64,000 nucleotides of DNA. Source: Sequoia sempervirens (Eukaryota > Streptophyta > Pinopsida > Cupressales > Cupressaceae). Location: assembly GCA_007258455.2 (NCBI GenBank), contig VDFB02193867.1:567787469-567851468 (forward strand), in the 5' to 3' direction. Positions within the stretch are counted from its first letter, which is position 1; the number at the start of each line of letters is the position of its first letter. The position numbers were made by a program, and so were the translations under genes. The notes under the pieces are model-generated. The model did no database searches, was not told the DNA's origin, and was given only the letters and a program-made list of their open reading frames with translations. This document shows, in pieces, positions 42,763 through 54,507 of this stretch.

Positions 42763-43682
42763 TGTGGATGCTAAATCTGCACAAGCTTCAACTTTGGTGA
42801 ACAATAGTAACAATGTCAAATTAAATACAACAAATCAAGCAACCCTATGAGAGAATACATCATGCTTCCAAATGCAAACAAATGAAACTAAAAGATATTA
42901 AAAAAATATATGAAGTATATTTATCTCATAGTGGATTGGTGCTTCTTCAATGTGGAAAGAAGCCCTTTCCCAATCCTTTTCTAAGCTCCATGATGAAGGC
43001 GATATGAAATGCTAACTTGGATGAGTTGTGGAGAGAGATACTAAGATTGTGGTGCTATAGAGGATTAATACAATAGAGGAACTCTCTATTTATAGCCAAG
43101 AAGGATAAAAAAATTCCAAACATGGAGGATGTGGGACTAAAGATCTACCAATGACAAGATGCCACTTGTCAATGACATGTGAGAGGTTGAGGAATGAGCA
43201 CATTTTGGTCAATGTGCCAAAGAAGGGGAGATTGGAAATTTGAATTTGACCTTTACAAGAGACATGTAAGACCTCTTAAATGCTTTTTTGGATGTACATG
43301 TCAATTTGAGGGGAGATTCAAACTTGGAGAATATTCTCTTTTTATGCCCTATTGAGAGAAAATGGAGAATTTAATAAATCAATAAATTGATTTATTTGTG
43401 CAAGTGGGAAAAGCTAGAGGATGTGTTGGGTGATTAGGATTAGCATTTATTAGGATTTGATTAATTAAGATGATGATTAGGTGATTTTGACTTTTGACTT
43501 CGATACTTGGATTTATTGAAATCAAAAGGGAGGAAATTGATGCCCTATCCATTTAATTAAATACATTTGATTTAATTAAATGAAGAGACTTTAGGACATC
43601 AATCAAATAACCTTGATTTATTTAATTGATGGGTGAATATGAATTAGTTAAATATGTGTGATGTCAATTTTACGTGTTTACA
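42763..43682 (-). repeat. 3' LTR of the truncated family A element
   Basis: Plus strand TGTGGATGCTAAATC to ...TACGTGTTTACA. It is shorter than and clearly diverged from the family A LTRs at 21089 and 33020, but colinear with them. Minus-strand TATA-like CTATAAATAGAGAG is near 43083-43096. Confidence 0.9.
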
Positions 43683-43696
43683 TTTTCCCCCTCTTT
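43683..43696 (-). promoter_or_regulatory. Polypurine tract (truncated family A element)
   Basis: The minus strand reads AAAGAGGGGGAAAA, next to the LTR start TGTAAACACG. Confidence 0.85.
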
Positions 43697-44694
43697 GAAG
43701 CAATGTACTTGTTGCATTGGTTCAAAGAATAAACTCTACATGATAAAATTTTAAAAAAATTCTGATTTTTTCGAATACCCCAGCGGAAAGAATTATATTG
43801 GTACATTGCCCCCTCAAGAGATCGAGTGGAAAGATTCTATTTGAGGGTCGATCTCGCGACAAAGAGGTTCAAGATGGACATATGGATGTTTATGATGATG
43901 ATGCAAATGATAATGCAATGCATGTGAGATGGATGAAATGGATGATGTGATATGTTATGATTATGAGATTTATGTATGCTAATGATTTGTGGATGCAGGG
44001 TGGATGCAATGGCGATGATGATTAACTGATCATGACGTGATGTTAGTGCAGAAAAGAAGAAAGAAGAAATGAGATGATGACAAGAGGATCCAACAAGTCC
44101 ATGATCTGATGAGACTTTATTAGAGATGATGATGATGATATATGATGTTTCGCTTATCAAGGATTGCGATTTTAAAAGGGCTACTTACCTTATGTTTGAT
44201 AACACACCTAGGTACGATGCATCAAGGCATAAAGAACCAGGATGACATTTTCACCTAGTGAGATGGACTTTGACTCGACAAATAGATAGGAGTATTCTTG
44301 TTCACACCTGACATACAAAAACCTTGCTAGGATGCACTTTTGAAGTTTCAAACATTTTGGACCAAAACATGAAAAGGTATAACCTATCAATGCAATAGTC
44401 AACAAGCTGCCCAAAACACCCTCCATACATACCTAACAGAGCAAGTATTCACCAAGGTTATATTACAAGAATGCCCAACAAGCACAACAGACAAAAGATA
44501 ATGATTGTTGCCCCATTCCTTTCTCTCTAAATTGTTTTGAGTAGACATCATCGAGAGGTCATTGGAATGAGTGCAATAAGATAAATCAAAAGCAAGATCA
44601 AGTACACAAACAAGTCAATGTTCTTCATACCTCTAGCCAAAGGGATTTGTTTTGTTTAGGATAAGAACCAAAATGATTTCCAATAGATAATTCC

Positions 44695-44830
44695 CATTGT
44701 AGGAAGGATACATCCTAGGACATGTTAGTGGATGGCGGCACGTCATTTTGTTTATCCAAAATGTTTTTCCAAAAGATAATGCCCAATGTAGGAAGGATAC
44801 ATCTTAGGACATGTTAGTGGATGGTGGAAA
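44695..44830. repeat. Small tandem duplication in truncated family A element
   Basis: GTAGGAAGGATACATC, then TAGGACATGTTAGTGGATGG, occur twice about 90 bp apart. Confidence 0.75.
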
Positions 44831-45059
44831 GTTGATAAGTTTTTCGACAGGCTATTGATATAAGGCCGATTGACATGTTTGTGAATGATCAAGAGTTTGA
44901 TTTTTGCATTTCAAGGTTTGTTGCTTCAATTTTGATTTTCTGTTTAAAGCTTGCTTTTGCTGATTGTTGTGGTTGTTTTTATTTGTATTGCCAAAGGATG
45001 AAGGTGATGATCAATTTATTATGGATGATTGATTATTGCGGGTGAAAGCGAAATAAGAC

Positions 45060-45360
45060 AAATGGATTTTTTCAAATATTTGGATGTTTTTGGAGTTTTT
45101 GAAATGTTTTGAGGCTGTTTTTGGATTTTCTCAAAATTTTGCAAATGTTTTGATTTTCCAAATTTTCAAATGTTTTTGGATTTTGTCTTTTGAATTTTTT
45201 GGATTTTCATGTGATTTTGGAATTTTTTGGATTTTCTTGGTTTTTTGAATGTTTTTGGATTTTGATGTGATTTTAGATGTTTTTGGATTTTCTCAGTTTT
45301 TTGAATGTTTTTGGATTTTTGTGTGTTTTGGATGTTTTTGAATTTTCCATGATTTTGATG
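45060..45360 (-). repeat. A-rich minisatellite (minus sense), truncated family A element
   Basis: The plus strand is built of TTTTTGGATTTT variants; the minus sense is A/C-rich. It corresponds to 24085-24370. Confidence 0.78.
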
Positions 45361-46171
45361 ATTTGGATATGGATATGTGATGATATCAGTGCTTTGTTTG
45401 GGATTTTGTTGAAAACCAAGCTAAGGTTGATTGATCAGATCGATAGATTGATGATGATAACATTGTTGAGGATACACAACAATGCCAGGATAGTGTTAAG
45501 CAACACAATGATTAGGATGGGTATCCCAGGATGATATGGGATTGATGATGATAAAATTGTCAAGGATACACAATAATACAAGGATAGTGTTAAGAAACAC
45601 AAGGATTGAGAAGGATATCCCAAGATGATGGATTCATTGGATTTGATTGATCAGGATTTTGAAGCTTGATTTTGGAACAATTTTTTTTTTAATGATTTGA
45701 TGTGATGTTCTAAGGGTGTGACTGATATTGATTGTTTGGATTGATGTTCGATGAAAGATGAAGACTGATAAGGAATGTCTTCTCATCAAAATATACCATG
45801 GGTTAGTGATTTGGATTTTGTCTCACAAATACTTTGACCAATTTGATTTTATGTTTGCGAATGTTCGGATCACTACATAAGTTGGAGGATATATATCAAG
45901 ATTTATTCCTGAAGCAAGATGTAAAAATCTGCCCCCAGTGTCTAGCAATGTATGGAATGTGATGGATGGATATGGCAAGCATGCAAAGGATTCCAAGGAT
46001 TATCTTGCAATAAGATATAGTGTTTAGATAAAAATGCTCATTTGGATAATGCTTCATGGATCAAATAATGCTACATAGGATAGGATTAATGAAAATGACC
46101 CATGTCAAGATGTTTACCATAAGCAAGTGTAAAGTGTGCACCAAAGTTCATCAAGATCAAGATAACTTGGA

Positions 46172-46860
46172 CTATGGATGCAAATATATGAAAATAGATT
46201 GGATAAATGGTTCATAAATGAATGGATTTATTATGGATAAGATGGATGAAATGTTGGATTTATTATGGATGGGATGAGATGCTTCCACCTGAAATAGTGC
46301 ACACAGATGCTCGATCCTACACATGATGCTTGTTTTCCAAGTTTTCATCATGGTACCTGCCCAAAGCGTTGCCCATGCGGTTTTCACTAGAGGACAATTT
46401 TTTTCTTTACTATTTTTAATCCTTTTTTGAATTTTTTGGTTTTTTCTGAAAGATTCATGCTGACCCACCTGGTGGTGTTGATGTAGATGCTTCTGGCATA
46501 ATGTACCATCGATATCTTGCTTGAAGAAGTTTTTTTTTCCAAGATATATGCACTTGAATACAAATTTTGAGATTCTTGATCTATTTCGTTGGTACTGGAG
46601 TTGACTTTGTCTTTGTGTGCACATCGCAATAGAGTGCCTTCTAAATCCTTATGATGAAGGGTCATTGCCAACACATGGTTAATGTGAGAATTGTATATTA
46701 TATGTGGAGGCATGGATGGAGTGTGTTTAGGGATAGGAGATGGATTGGTTGACAATTTGGAACCTTTGACTCTCCAAACTTGGGAAGATAAGCAATGATG
46801 GGTGGATACGGAAGTGTGCATGGAATTAGGACCAATTGCTTGATACACTTTGTACGTCAC
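46172..46860 (-). pseudogene. Gag-like downstream ORF, second part, and small box-overlapping ORF
   Basis: Two overlapping frames (46387-46860 and 46172-46624) together match the single 248-codon ORF plus the 97-codon ORF of the first element. Shared blocks include TYKVYQAIGPNSMHTSVSTH, SSQVWRVKGSKL and CAHKDKVNSS. A frame change near 46600 and a TAA after the Met-Gly at 46921 split the coding sequence here. Confidence 0.5.
46318..46411 (-). promoter_or_regulatory. Conserved box, truncated family A copy
   Basis: In sense: AGTAAAGAAAAA, GTGAAAACCGCATGGGC, GGTACCATGATGAAAAC, CATCATGTGTA. A few substitutions separate it from the copy at 25411-25504. Confidence 0.7.
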
Positions 46861-46920
46861 TTGAAAAGCTTGCTTTTTCTTTTGTGGACATCTTTGATAG
46901 ATACTTTTCCATTTTTTATT

Positions 46921-47298
46921 TTACCCCATAGTTTCTTTGACTAATGGAGTTTGATAGGGATAATCTTTCTTTGTATGTTTTGGTATCCATGCATATTTGA
47001 TTTGTCCATTATGCTTCTCAGCTTCTCTTGCTTTGATAACATTCATTGTGCTTTGATTCAAATCTTTCTTTTGATGTTGATCCCAATTCATGGATGGGAT
47101 GATGGGTGGATGACGATTAGTGATGTGGCTGGTTGTAGTATTGACATTAGTTTCATCATAAGGACTCTTTGTGCTCCCTATGTTCACATTTTCTTGAGAC
47201 ATAGTTGCCCCCAGTATTGTGGAAGTATTACCTTGATGCTTTGATTCTGCTTGTTTTGATATGTCTTGTTCAATAAGCATGCTCTGATAAATGACCAC
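46921..47298 (-). CDS. Gag-like downstream ORF with WIPK motif, first part
   Basis: 125 residues including MSQENVNIGSTKSPYDET, QIKYAWIPKHTKKDYPYQ and VKETMG. The first element has the same sequence at the start of its 248-residue ORF; here a stop follows VKETMG. It starts 33 residues further upstream than its counterpart, in sequence that is also present but broken in the first element. Confidence 0.45.
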   Translation of the reverse strand: MVIYQSMLIEQDISKQAESKHQGNTSTILGATMSQENVNIGSTKSPYDETNVNTTTSHITNRHPPIIPSMNWDQHQKKDLNQSTMNVIKAREAEKHNGQIKYAWIPKHTKKDYPYQTPLVKETMG

Positions 47299-47355
47299 TA
47301 TAGATGGCGTTGTTTCAATTTGCTGCTCTGCTAGCTTTGGAATATCTTATTTTGT

Positions 47356-47640
47356 CTAATCTAGTTCCTTGGGTGGATAATGTTGGATATCTTTATTCAT
47401 GATGTCCTTAGTCTGAATTTGGGATATATCTGATCTTGATGTTGACAACTTTGTTTGATTGTAGGAATTAATAACTTGCTCTTTTTGTATAATAATGTCA
47501 GGAGTAGAGAAATCATGTTCTGAATGAAGATCATCTACGTGTGCTTCCACATAAAGCATCTCATGGGTAGATAGAGGAGTGTGTGCGATATGGATATGAT
47601 CATCATTTGCGACATCTTGTATAGATAGGAGAGTGTCCAT
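47356..47640 (-). CDS. Acidic gag-like fragment, truncated family A element
   Basis: 94 residues, Asp/Ser/Thr-rich, including LSTSRSDISQIQTKDI. It corresponds to the C-terminal two thirds of 26470-26901 in the first element. No known domain. Confidence 0.4.
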   Translation of the reverse strand: MDTLLSIQDVANDDHIHIAHTPLSTHEMLYVEAHVDDLHSEHDFSTPDIIIQKEQVINSYNQTKLSTSRSDISQIQTKDIMNKDIQHYPPKELD

Positions 47641-47721
47641 TAGATCATTGTAGTATCTTGGAGATACAAATTTTTTATCTTGATTAATTTTAGAATTTCT
47701 TTTGACATGGTTTCGATCAAG

Positions 47722-48624
47722 TTATTGACATGGGGCAGTTTCAAAGGATGGATTGCTTACAAAGGGTTCTTGGACATCATCATTATTTATGGGAAGTGGC
47801 TCAATATCCTCTTGATCTTTGAATGGACTTAGATCAAGTGTCAAGTTGAGGATTCTTTCAGTATCTATAACCATGAGTTCAAAGGGTGTCAACATGTCTT
47901 GGAAAGGACCATTGCTATACCCTAGTGAAAGATGCTGATCAAGCTTTGGAATAAATTCTTGAGATATGTCCTCTAACTCATAAGGTGATGTAGAGACATT
48001 TTCAATATGATCATTGGTCGATGGACCATAGATTATGTCAATAGGATCAAATAATTCAAACACTCCTTGAAATAGATTACTAAAAAGTGGCTCTTGATGT
48101 ATGGTGAGTTGATCATTGAATGGGGTAGAAAAATCTTCAATGTGCTCATTAATGGAGAGATCTTGAACATTGTTTTCAACAATTTTGGCAGAGAGATTGT
48201 CAATGTCTTCAACCATAGGGTCAAATGATGTTGACATTTCTTGAATTGGATCATTGTTAGGTATTGTTGGTGGATTTTGATCATGATTGAAAAGTGACTC
48301 TTGGTATATGTTGATTTGATTTTTGGATGAGGTAGAAACATCTTTATCGATAGATAGATTTTGATCATTGTTTTCAACAATTTCGGTGGAGAGATTGTGA
48401 ATGCTATCACTAGTGGTTGAATTTTCATCATTATCCCCAATAGTGATTATCTTTCGATCAATGAAGTCTTGGATGAGATTTTTGAGTTGAATACAACTTG
48501 ATGTTGTGTGTCCCTTTGTTTTGTGAAAATTACAATGGTGCTCCTTGTTATACACTCGTGGTTTAACAAGGGGTTCTTGATAGTTCCCATAGATGAGGAG
48601 CTTGATGAGATTTTTTTGTACCAA
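47722..48624 (-). CDS. Gag fragment with gypsy-type Cys/His knuckle
   Basis: A 300-residue ORF. Residues about 16-50 read EPLVKPRVYNKEHHCNFHK, then TKGHTTSSCIQLKNLIQDF. This is the knuckle and adjacent helix typical of plant Ty3/gypsy gag (YCxFHxxxGHxTxxCxxLKxxIExLI). The remainder is an acidic, Asn/Asp/Pro-rich C-terminus that matches residues about 178-404 of the first element's ORF. The upstream part of gag lies in another frame (48447-48869). This is the only direct protein evidence that the family descends from a gypsy-type element. Confidence 0.6.
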   Translation of the reverse strand: MVQKNLIKLLIYGNYQEPLVKPRVYNKEHHCNFHKTKGHTTSSCIQLKNLIQDFIDRKIITIGDNDENSTTSDSIHNLSTEIVENNDQNLSIDKDVSTSSKNQINIYQESLFNHDQNPPTIPNNDPIQEMSTSFDPMVEDIDNLSAKIVENNVQDLSINEHIEDFSTPFNDQLTIHQEPLFSNLFQGVFELFDPIDIIYGPSTNDHIENVSTSPYELEDISQEFIPKLDQHLSLGYSNGPFQDMLTPFELMVIDTERILNLTLDLSPFKDQEDIEPLPINNDDVQEPFVSNPSFETAPCQ

Positions 48625-49002
48625 TTGTTGCAGGACTGATTCGATTGGTTTCCTGAGTGGTGTGTATTTTCGTTTGTTACCCTATGAGACTTGCACTTTA
48701 GATTGACCTTGTGATGATTGATCTTGGAGATGTGGTGATTTAACTTTGAAATGTGGTGAGTGATCTTTGAGATGTGGTGATTGGATTTGTTGTTGATGTT
48801 GTTGATCTTGATATCCAACTTCTTGACATTGGAGATATTATTCTTGATGCAGTTATGGACACAACTCAATACTTTGATGACATGGCTAAACCAATGGAAG
48901 AGTGTATTGATTTTGGAGTGAAGATATCTCTTGGCTCAATAATTCAATTAGTTTGGCATGTGAAGCAAGTTGCTCTAGCGAAATTTGATCTTGATTTTGA
49001 TA

Positions 49003-49767
49003 TTAACACCCTTGATATAGTTGATTTGGCTTGTGTTCAATCAGATTTGGAATGTGTACTTGTGGTGTTTTTATGGGATCATGGACAAATTGATTTTGGA
49101 CAATGTTCTGATTTGGGATGACGCTTAGATTTGACATGATAGGTTGAATTTGAACATTTTCGTGGTTGGGAATCACATTCCCTTGATTTAGGTAACTTTG
49201 ATTTTGCATGGTGTTACCTTGAATTGGACTAATACCTGGAGTCGTCAACATCTTGTTTGGACTTTGAACAACATTTGTGTGATTCAAAAACATATGCATC
49301 CCAAATTTTACCAAATGTGGATTAAAAATGTTCATGTTTGGTAAACTTGTACTTGGTACATTCACATTTGGATTGTAGGGATTTGGTGTGATGATGTTGT
49401 TTTGTGGAACACTCATGCATTGAGTGTTTGGTTGATAGATTTGTAGGTTTTGACTTGGATTTAAATCTACCATCAAGAAAGATGTTCCAAACTTTTGACT
49501 AGGCGTACTCACATTTGTACCATCGAGGTTTGTAGGAGATAATGATCCCATGTACTGATTGTATAAATGTGAGTGTTGATAATCAACTGGCATTATAAGG
49601 CTTTGATAGTTTGGTTGGTTTAGACCGCTTATGATGTATGGATAAATTTTATATTCCATATTCTTCTTGTGTTGAGGTCTAGTTTGGACGATAAAATAAG
49701 GATCAATTTTCAAGAATGTGGGAGGTGAACCTCTAATTCTTTGGATTGATCTAAACTCTAGGTACAA
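49003..49767 (-). CDS. Asn/Pro/Gln-rich N-terminal gag-like ORF
   Basis: 254 residues starting MYLEFRSIQRIRGSPP, low in complexity and rich in Asn, Pro, Gln and Tyr, with no known domain. The first element has a broken version (28226-28690). It is upstream of the knuckle-bearing ORF in sense, so it is probably the N-terminal part of gag or an accessory frame. Confidence 0.45.
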   Translation of the reverse strand: MYLEFRSIQRIRGSPPTFLKIDPYFIVQTRPQHKKNMEYKIYPYIISGLNQPNYQSLIMPVDYQHSHLYNQYMGSLSPTNLDGTNVSTPSQKFGTSFLMVDLNPSQNLQIYQPNTQCMSVPQNNIITPNPYNPNVNVPSTSLPNMNIFNPHLVKFGMHMFLNHTNVVQSPNKMLTTPGISPIQGNTMQNQSYLNQGNVIPNHENVQIQPIMSNLSVIPNQNIVQNQFVHDPIKTPQVHIPNLIEHKPNQLYQGC

Positions 49768-50587
49768 AAAAGAAAGTCTAAGATTTTAAGGATCAAAATG
49801 ACAGTGATGAGATATGTAAGATGGATGATTGGTGAATGATTGGAACTCTTTAGGAAACCTTGAAGAGGATTCTAAACTTTAGGACTTGGATTGATGTTTT
49901 GATTTGATTTGTATAGTGAAAACTCTAAGAGGTTGGATGTTGTCCTAGAGTTAAATTGTTTAGAAGATGCTAATTTGTCTAGGTTTGAGAAGAAGGATTC
50001 ATCTAGACACACCTAAGAAAACAAGATAATTTTGATAATGAACTCCTAAATCCCACGATGTTGGATGTTCATCAAGGTATGAATTTGTTCACAAGGTTTG
50101 ATAATTTGATCAAATATGTGGAGAAGGATTCATCTACACACATCTAATCATTTGAATGAAATGATTTTGATTTGGTTCAAATGATTTTCCCAAAGTTTAG
50201 CATGAGGGATATTTTCAAAATTTCCAAGAATTGTTTATGAGGTGATTTTGATTTTGATCTTTGGGAGATGGATGAAAGTTTTTTTTTAATTCTAAGAGAC
50301 TTAGAGAGACTTTGTTTACTAGACCAAGATATTGAAGGACATGCTTTTCTCTAAGAGTGGTTCAAACCAAAAGACCAATGTTTGCATGAAAACCATATGA
50401 CCAAAAGATGCCAAGAACTTGTGTGGGATTCAATTTGAGTTAATCTTGGTTAATGACTTGCTTTTACCACAAACACACTTCTTGCTTAGTTTTCAAACTA
50501 AATGTCTATGTCTCAATTCCTTTCCATTCCATAAGGTCCATTATGTGAAAATCAAGGTTTCAAGAGTATAGTTCCCTAATGTTGAAC
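49768..50587 (-). other. Leader part of truncated family A element
   Basis: Non-coding. It aligns with about 28690-29315 of the first element (for example GACCAAGATA and AAGGACATGCTTTTCTCTAA near 50325-50360). Similarity ends abruptly near 50587. Confidence 0.65.
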
Positions 50588-52920
50588 CATAGGAGGAATT
50601 GTAGTGGAACCTTGTTTGTTTGCTCAATAGATATGCTTAGGGTTAGTTTTTTTATTGCCCTACATTTATTGTTTTGGTTATCTATTTGCATCTGTGTTAT
50701 TGGATGCATTAACATAGGACCATTTGTAGATTATCAACATGATGGATACAAAATTAGTTTGGAAGTTGGTAAGTGTTATTGCTTCTAATATCTCTTTTAT
50801 CTGTTTAATTTATCTGTTTGAGCTTTCGAACAGGCTCCCCGTTGGCTTGGCCAACAAGAGGATTTGTTATGAAATAACTCTTTTGAAAATTCTTTATTTG
50901 GCTGTAAAAATTATTGCCAGCTGATGTAGCTTGAATTGTTGATTAAGCTTTTGCTATTGTGGGGAGGTTGTGTAGATTATTGACCAGTGGTTATTGGCTT
51001 TATGAGTTTTATTTAATATGGGTTTCATACCAAACAATGTAGCTTCAAATTTGAATTGACAAACCAAGTTTTACATAGCCTACTTTCCTTCTATGAGAAT
51101 TTTTAGTGTGGGTTCCAACTCATCTGTGATCTAGCTATGAATTTTAACTTTTCTTTTAATAGTTGTTTTGCAATTTGTTGATTTTGTCTATAATATTTAG
51201 TGTGAAATAATGTTGCTTGAATTTTAAAATGAGAAACCAGTAAAGGATGTGTCAGATACCTGTTATACAATTCTCTATTTGTCTTTGATATTTTCCTGTA
51301 AAGGATGTAGATTTAATCTTCTATCAATATGTTTCGAATTTTGTTTTCTACCTATAAGTTCAAATAAATTGGCAAGATTATTTTTACATAAAAAGATGTA
51401 GGGTCCCCAAAATGCAAGTAAGCATCTAGACTGGATTTTCCCTGAGCTGACTAGTTGAGAAGACTTCAAATTCAACCCTTTTTCTGCCTATACTAATGTC
51501 GAACTTCGGAGTAGACGATATGGTATAAGAAACCAAAAAGGTTTGAATTTGTAGCCTTCCCAATTGGTTAATTAAGGGGAATTTTTTTTTGGATGTTTCT
51601 TGTCTTCATAAATTCCAAGCTCAAGAGTTAAATGGTGATAAAAAAATATACTATACACACGTATTTAGATATAGTCCTATGTATATAGACACATATATGT
51701 ACATATGTACATATGGATACATATATATGCTTATATGTGTGTGTTTGTAAATGTGTTCATAAAGGGAAACTTCAATACATATATGTACTTAATTATTTGT
51801 ACACATATATACATGCATATATTCTACATTGAAGCTCCATTATTTTCCATTAAATATTGTAGATAGATAGGCAAATCATAAAAGAACTATTAGGAAAAGG
51901 ATGAAGCACGACATATGTTTGATTCTTCAATAATGGTTGTTGTTTCTTTTGTTAGAAAGGAAGGAAAATATATTGATTAATTTGCATTGCCAAAAGAGCC
52001 ATAGCGGTGTTGCTTTAGAATTATAGTATTGTAAGAATCATCTTCCTTGGCTCTCTTGTCTAACAAAATAGAGGTTTACCAAACTGCTATGCTATGGAAT
52101 CCGTAAGTCGTTATGCATTGGTGTTATGCATAAATATTTTTCCCATAATATTGAATAACAAGCAACCTAGGCCAAATCTAAAATTAAGGTTGTGATGTTA
52201 TACACATTTTTGGACAGCTTATTGCACCATATGATTCTTTCCATAACATAGTAAAATTTACAATCTATCTAAATACATATATATAGAAAAAATAAAATCC
52301 TTCATGCACACACATATAAGCATCCTGAAAGATAGAGAGATACATATGAAGGTATATGTATTTGAATTTATTATTATTTTTCTTCTTGATGTATCCCCTG
52401 CTATTTGCATACCATTAAAAGTGGATTTCTATTCTTCTTATCGTATCTCATCTTCTTTAAACAATATTAAAAGTGGAATGTTTATAAATTGATATTTGCA
52501 AGTTGCGTACCAATTAGCATTTGGATGCTATAGTACACTGATCTTTTTTTCTAAGTGTGAAATAGAGTTGTCAATTAGTGAGCTCAAATTACAACATTGT
52601 TTCACTACAAATAAGCTTGTAGAAGTATGTCTATGGAAGTGGGCTTTGTGGATGAGTTTGCAGAGGCCCCCAATATTGATTTCTTGCTAGCCCCTATTGG
52701 TCTCTCCATAGAGTTTGGATCTGAGGGCATGGCCCCTCGGCCTTTAGATCCTGATCCCATACGTATGGTTTTGCTTTATCTTGTACTTATTACAAATTTG
52801 GTGTTATTGTTTCCAACTCTCTTCTCTTCTAGGTGTACATCTACATGGCCCATCTTGACAAAGCATATACATGTGGAACTAGTTATGTATTCCTATTTTC
52901 CAACATATAAAAGGATTGCT
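50588..52920. other. No gene; short TA/TG microsatellite patches
   Basis: Open frames here have no known motif. TATG/CATA-rich simple repeats lie at about 51650-51830 and 52270-52345. GATTAATTTGCATTGCCAAAAG (about 51976) has a diverged partner near 63628, so part of this stretch belongs to a dispersed family, possibly Helitron flank. Confidence 0.5.
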
Positions 52921-52924
52921 TTGA

Positions 52925-53770
52925 TGTATATGTATATCTATATGTATATGTATGTATATATATGTATATGTGTATGTGTATGTATATGTATGTATATTTG
53001 TATATATGTCTATGTATATATACATGTATATCTATGTATTTATCTATATATATATATGTATATATATATATGTATATATATATGTATACACATATGTATA
53101 TGTATGTGTATGTTTGTATATGTATATGTATGTATATGTATGCATGTATGCATATGTATATGAATATGTGTATGTATATGTATATGCATTTGTATATGCA
53201 TATGTGTATGTCTATGGGCATGCGAAAAAAAATATTACAATATGATAGATCAGATATGAGGACAACATATTTTGCCCTTTTGTTATGAAATAAATGGCAC
53301 AATGACTCTTTTGATAGTGGAACCTAATGAAAGTATAATTTTTAACACTACAACAATTAATATTTTACATGTATATGTATATGTATGTATATGTGTATAT
53401 ATGTCTATGTATATATATATATATGTATATGTATGCATATATGTATGTGTATATGTATGTATATATGTATATATGTATATGTATATGTATGTATATGGTT
53501 ATATATGTACATGTATGTATGTGTATGCATGTATGTATATGTATATGTATATGTGTATGTATATGCATGTGTATGTATATGCATATGTATATGCATATGT
53601 GTATGTCTATGTATATACAAAAATAAATACTACAATATCGTAGATTAGATATGTAGAGAGTAGATTTTTCCAAAATAATACGAAATTAATGCCACAATGA
53701 TTGCTTTGGAAATGCATCTTAATCAAAGCATAGTTTGTGAGATTGAAACATTCAATATTGTATTTACTCT
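52925..53770. repeat. Two ~420-bp compound repeat units: TATG microsatellite plus 150-bp spacer
   Basis: A TATATG/TATGTA array (52925-53217) is followed by about 150 bp of ordinary sequence. A second array (53369-53620) is followed by a similar 150 bp. The spacers share blocks in order: TACAATAT, TAGAT, GATATG, GAAAT.AATG.CACAATGA. Long Tyr/Met/Val ORFs on both strands here are by-products of the repeat, not genes. Confidence 0.82.
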
Positions 53771-54507
53771 GCTCGATCATATTTACTTTGCTTTGCTTTC
53801 CCCCATTGTGTAGCAACGACAAGATGCATTAAGCCTCACACGAGCATAGACTTACTATCCAACCCTCCTTGTCCTGAGGTTCCAAAGTCCTCTATGTATA
53901 TTTGACTAGAATTTAATATTTCCTAATGTTCAACCTATGTTATTCCTTTTTTGGTCATTCATAGATATTGATTCATATATAGATGGATAGACATATATAT
54001 TTTGTTATATGTTTATGTATAATTGCCACTTTCAATGTATGTATGGGTATATATGTATATTCATATATCCTAATGTAATTGAGCTTGTATCTATACTCGT
54101 AGGTTGTACGAGCAGAGTCAAGTTGCACAACCCAATCAATTGTTGAATTTAGAAAGGGTAAAAAATAGCAACGAAACTATTTGTACTATAGGGAGCATAG
54201 AGAGGAAATATCCATGAAGCATCACAAAAAATAATTACAGAAAAGGATAGCTACAACAAGCACATCTACACATGAAAATGGTAACAATGCTCGCTTGTAG
54301 CACAAAACTCCAATGGCAAATGGCAACCCTTGTATACAATCTCAAAGGAGCTCCTCTATTGCATGAACACATGAAAAATGCCTCAAAGAAATATTCAACA
54401 ATAGCTATCATGTTGTGGTAAAGCGATTTTGACATCGTATAGATATGTTCTCCAATGTTTCTTTTTTCCAAATATGTAGGGAAAGCTACATAGGGATGCA
54501 CACTTGA

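Larger units (their letters stand above)
42763..50587 (-). mobile_element. Family A-related LTR element, 5' side missing
   Basis: A second minus-sense copy related to 21089-34043. It has a 920-bp 3' LTR (42763-43682), a polypurine tract, the single-copy version of the region duplicated in the other element, an A-rich minisatellite, the conserved box, and gag-like ORFs. Similarity to the other element stops near 50587, which corresponds to about 29315 there. The rest of the leader, the primer-binding site and the 5' LTR are not found in this window. It carries extra segments not in the first element (for example about 44335-44430) and has no pol. Confidence 0.88.

Noticed and set aside
52600..53680. 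Several long ORFs rich in Tyr, Met, Val and Ile on both strands
   Set aside because: They are translations of TATG/CATA simple repeats, open in all frames on both strands; not genes.
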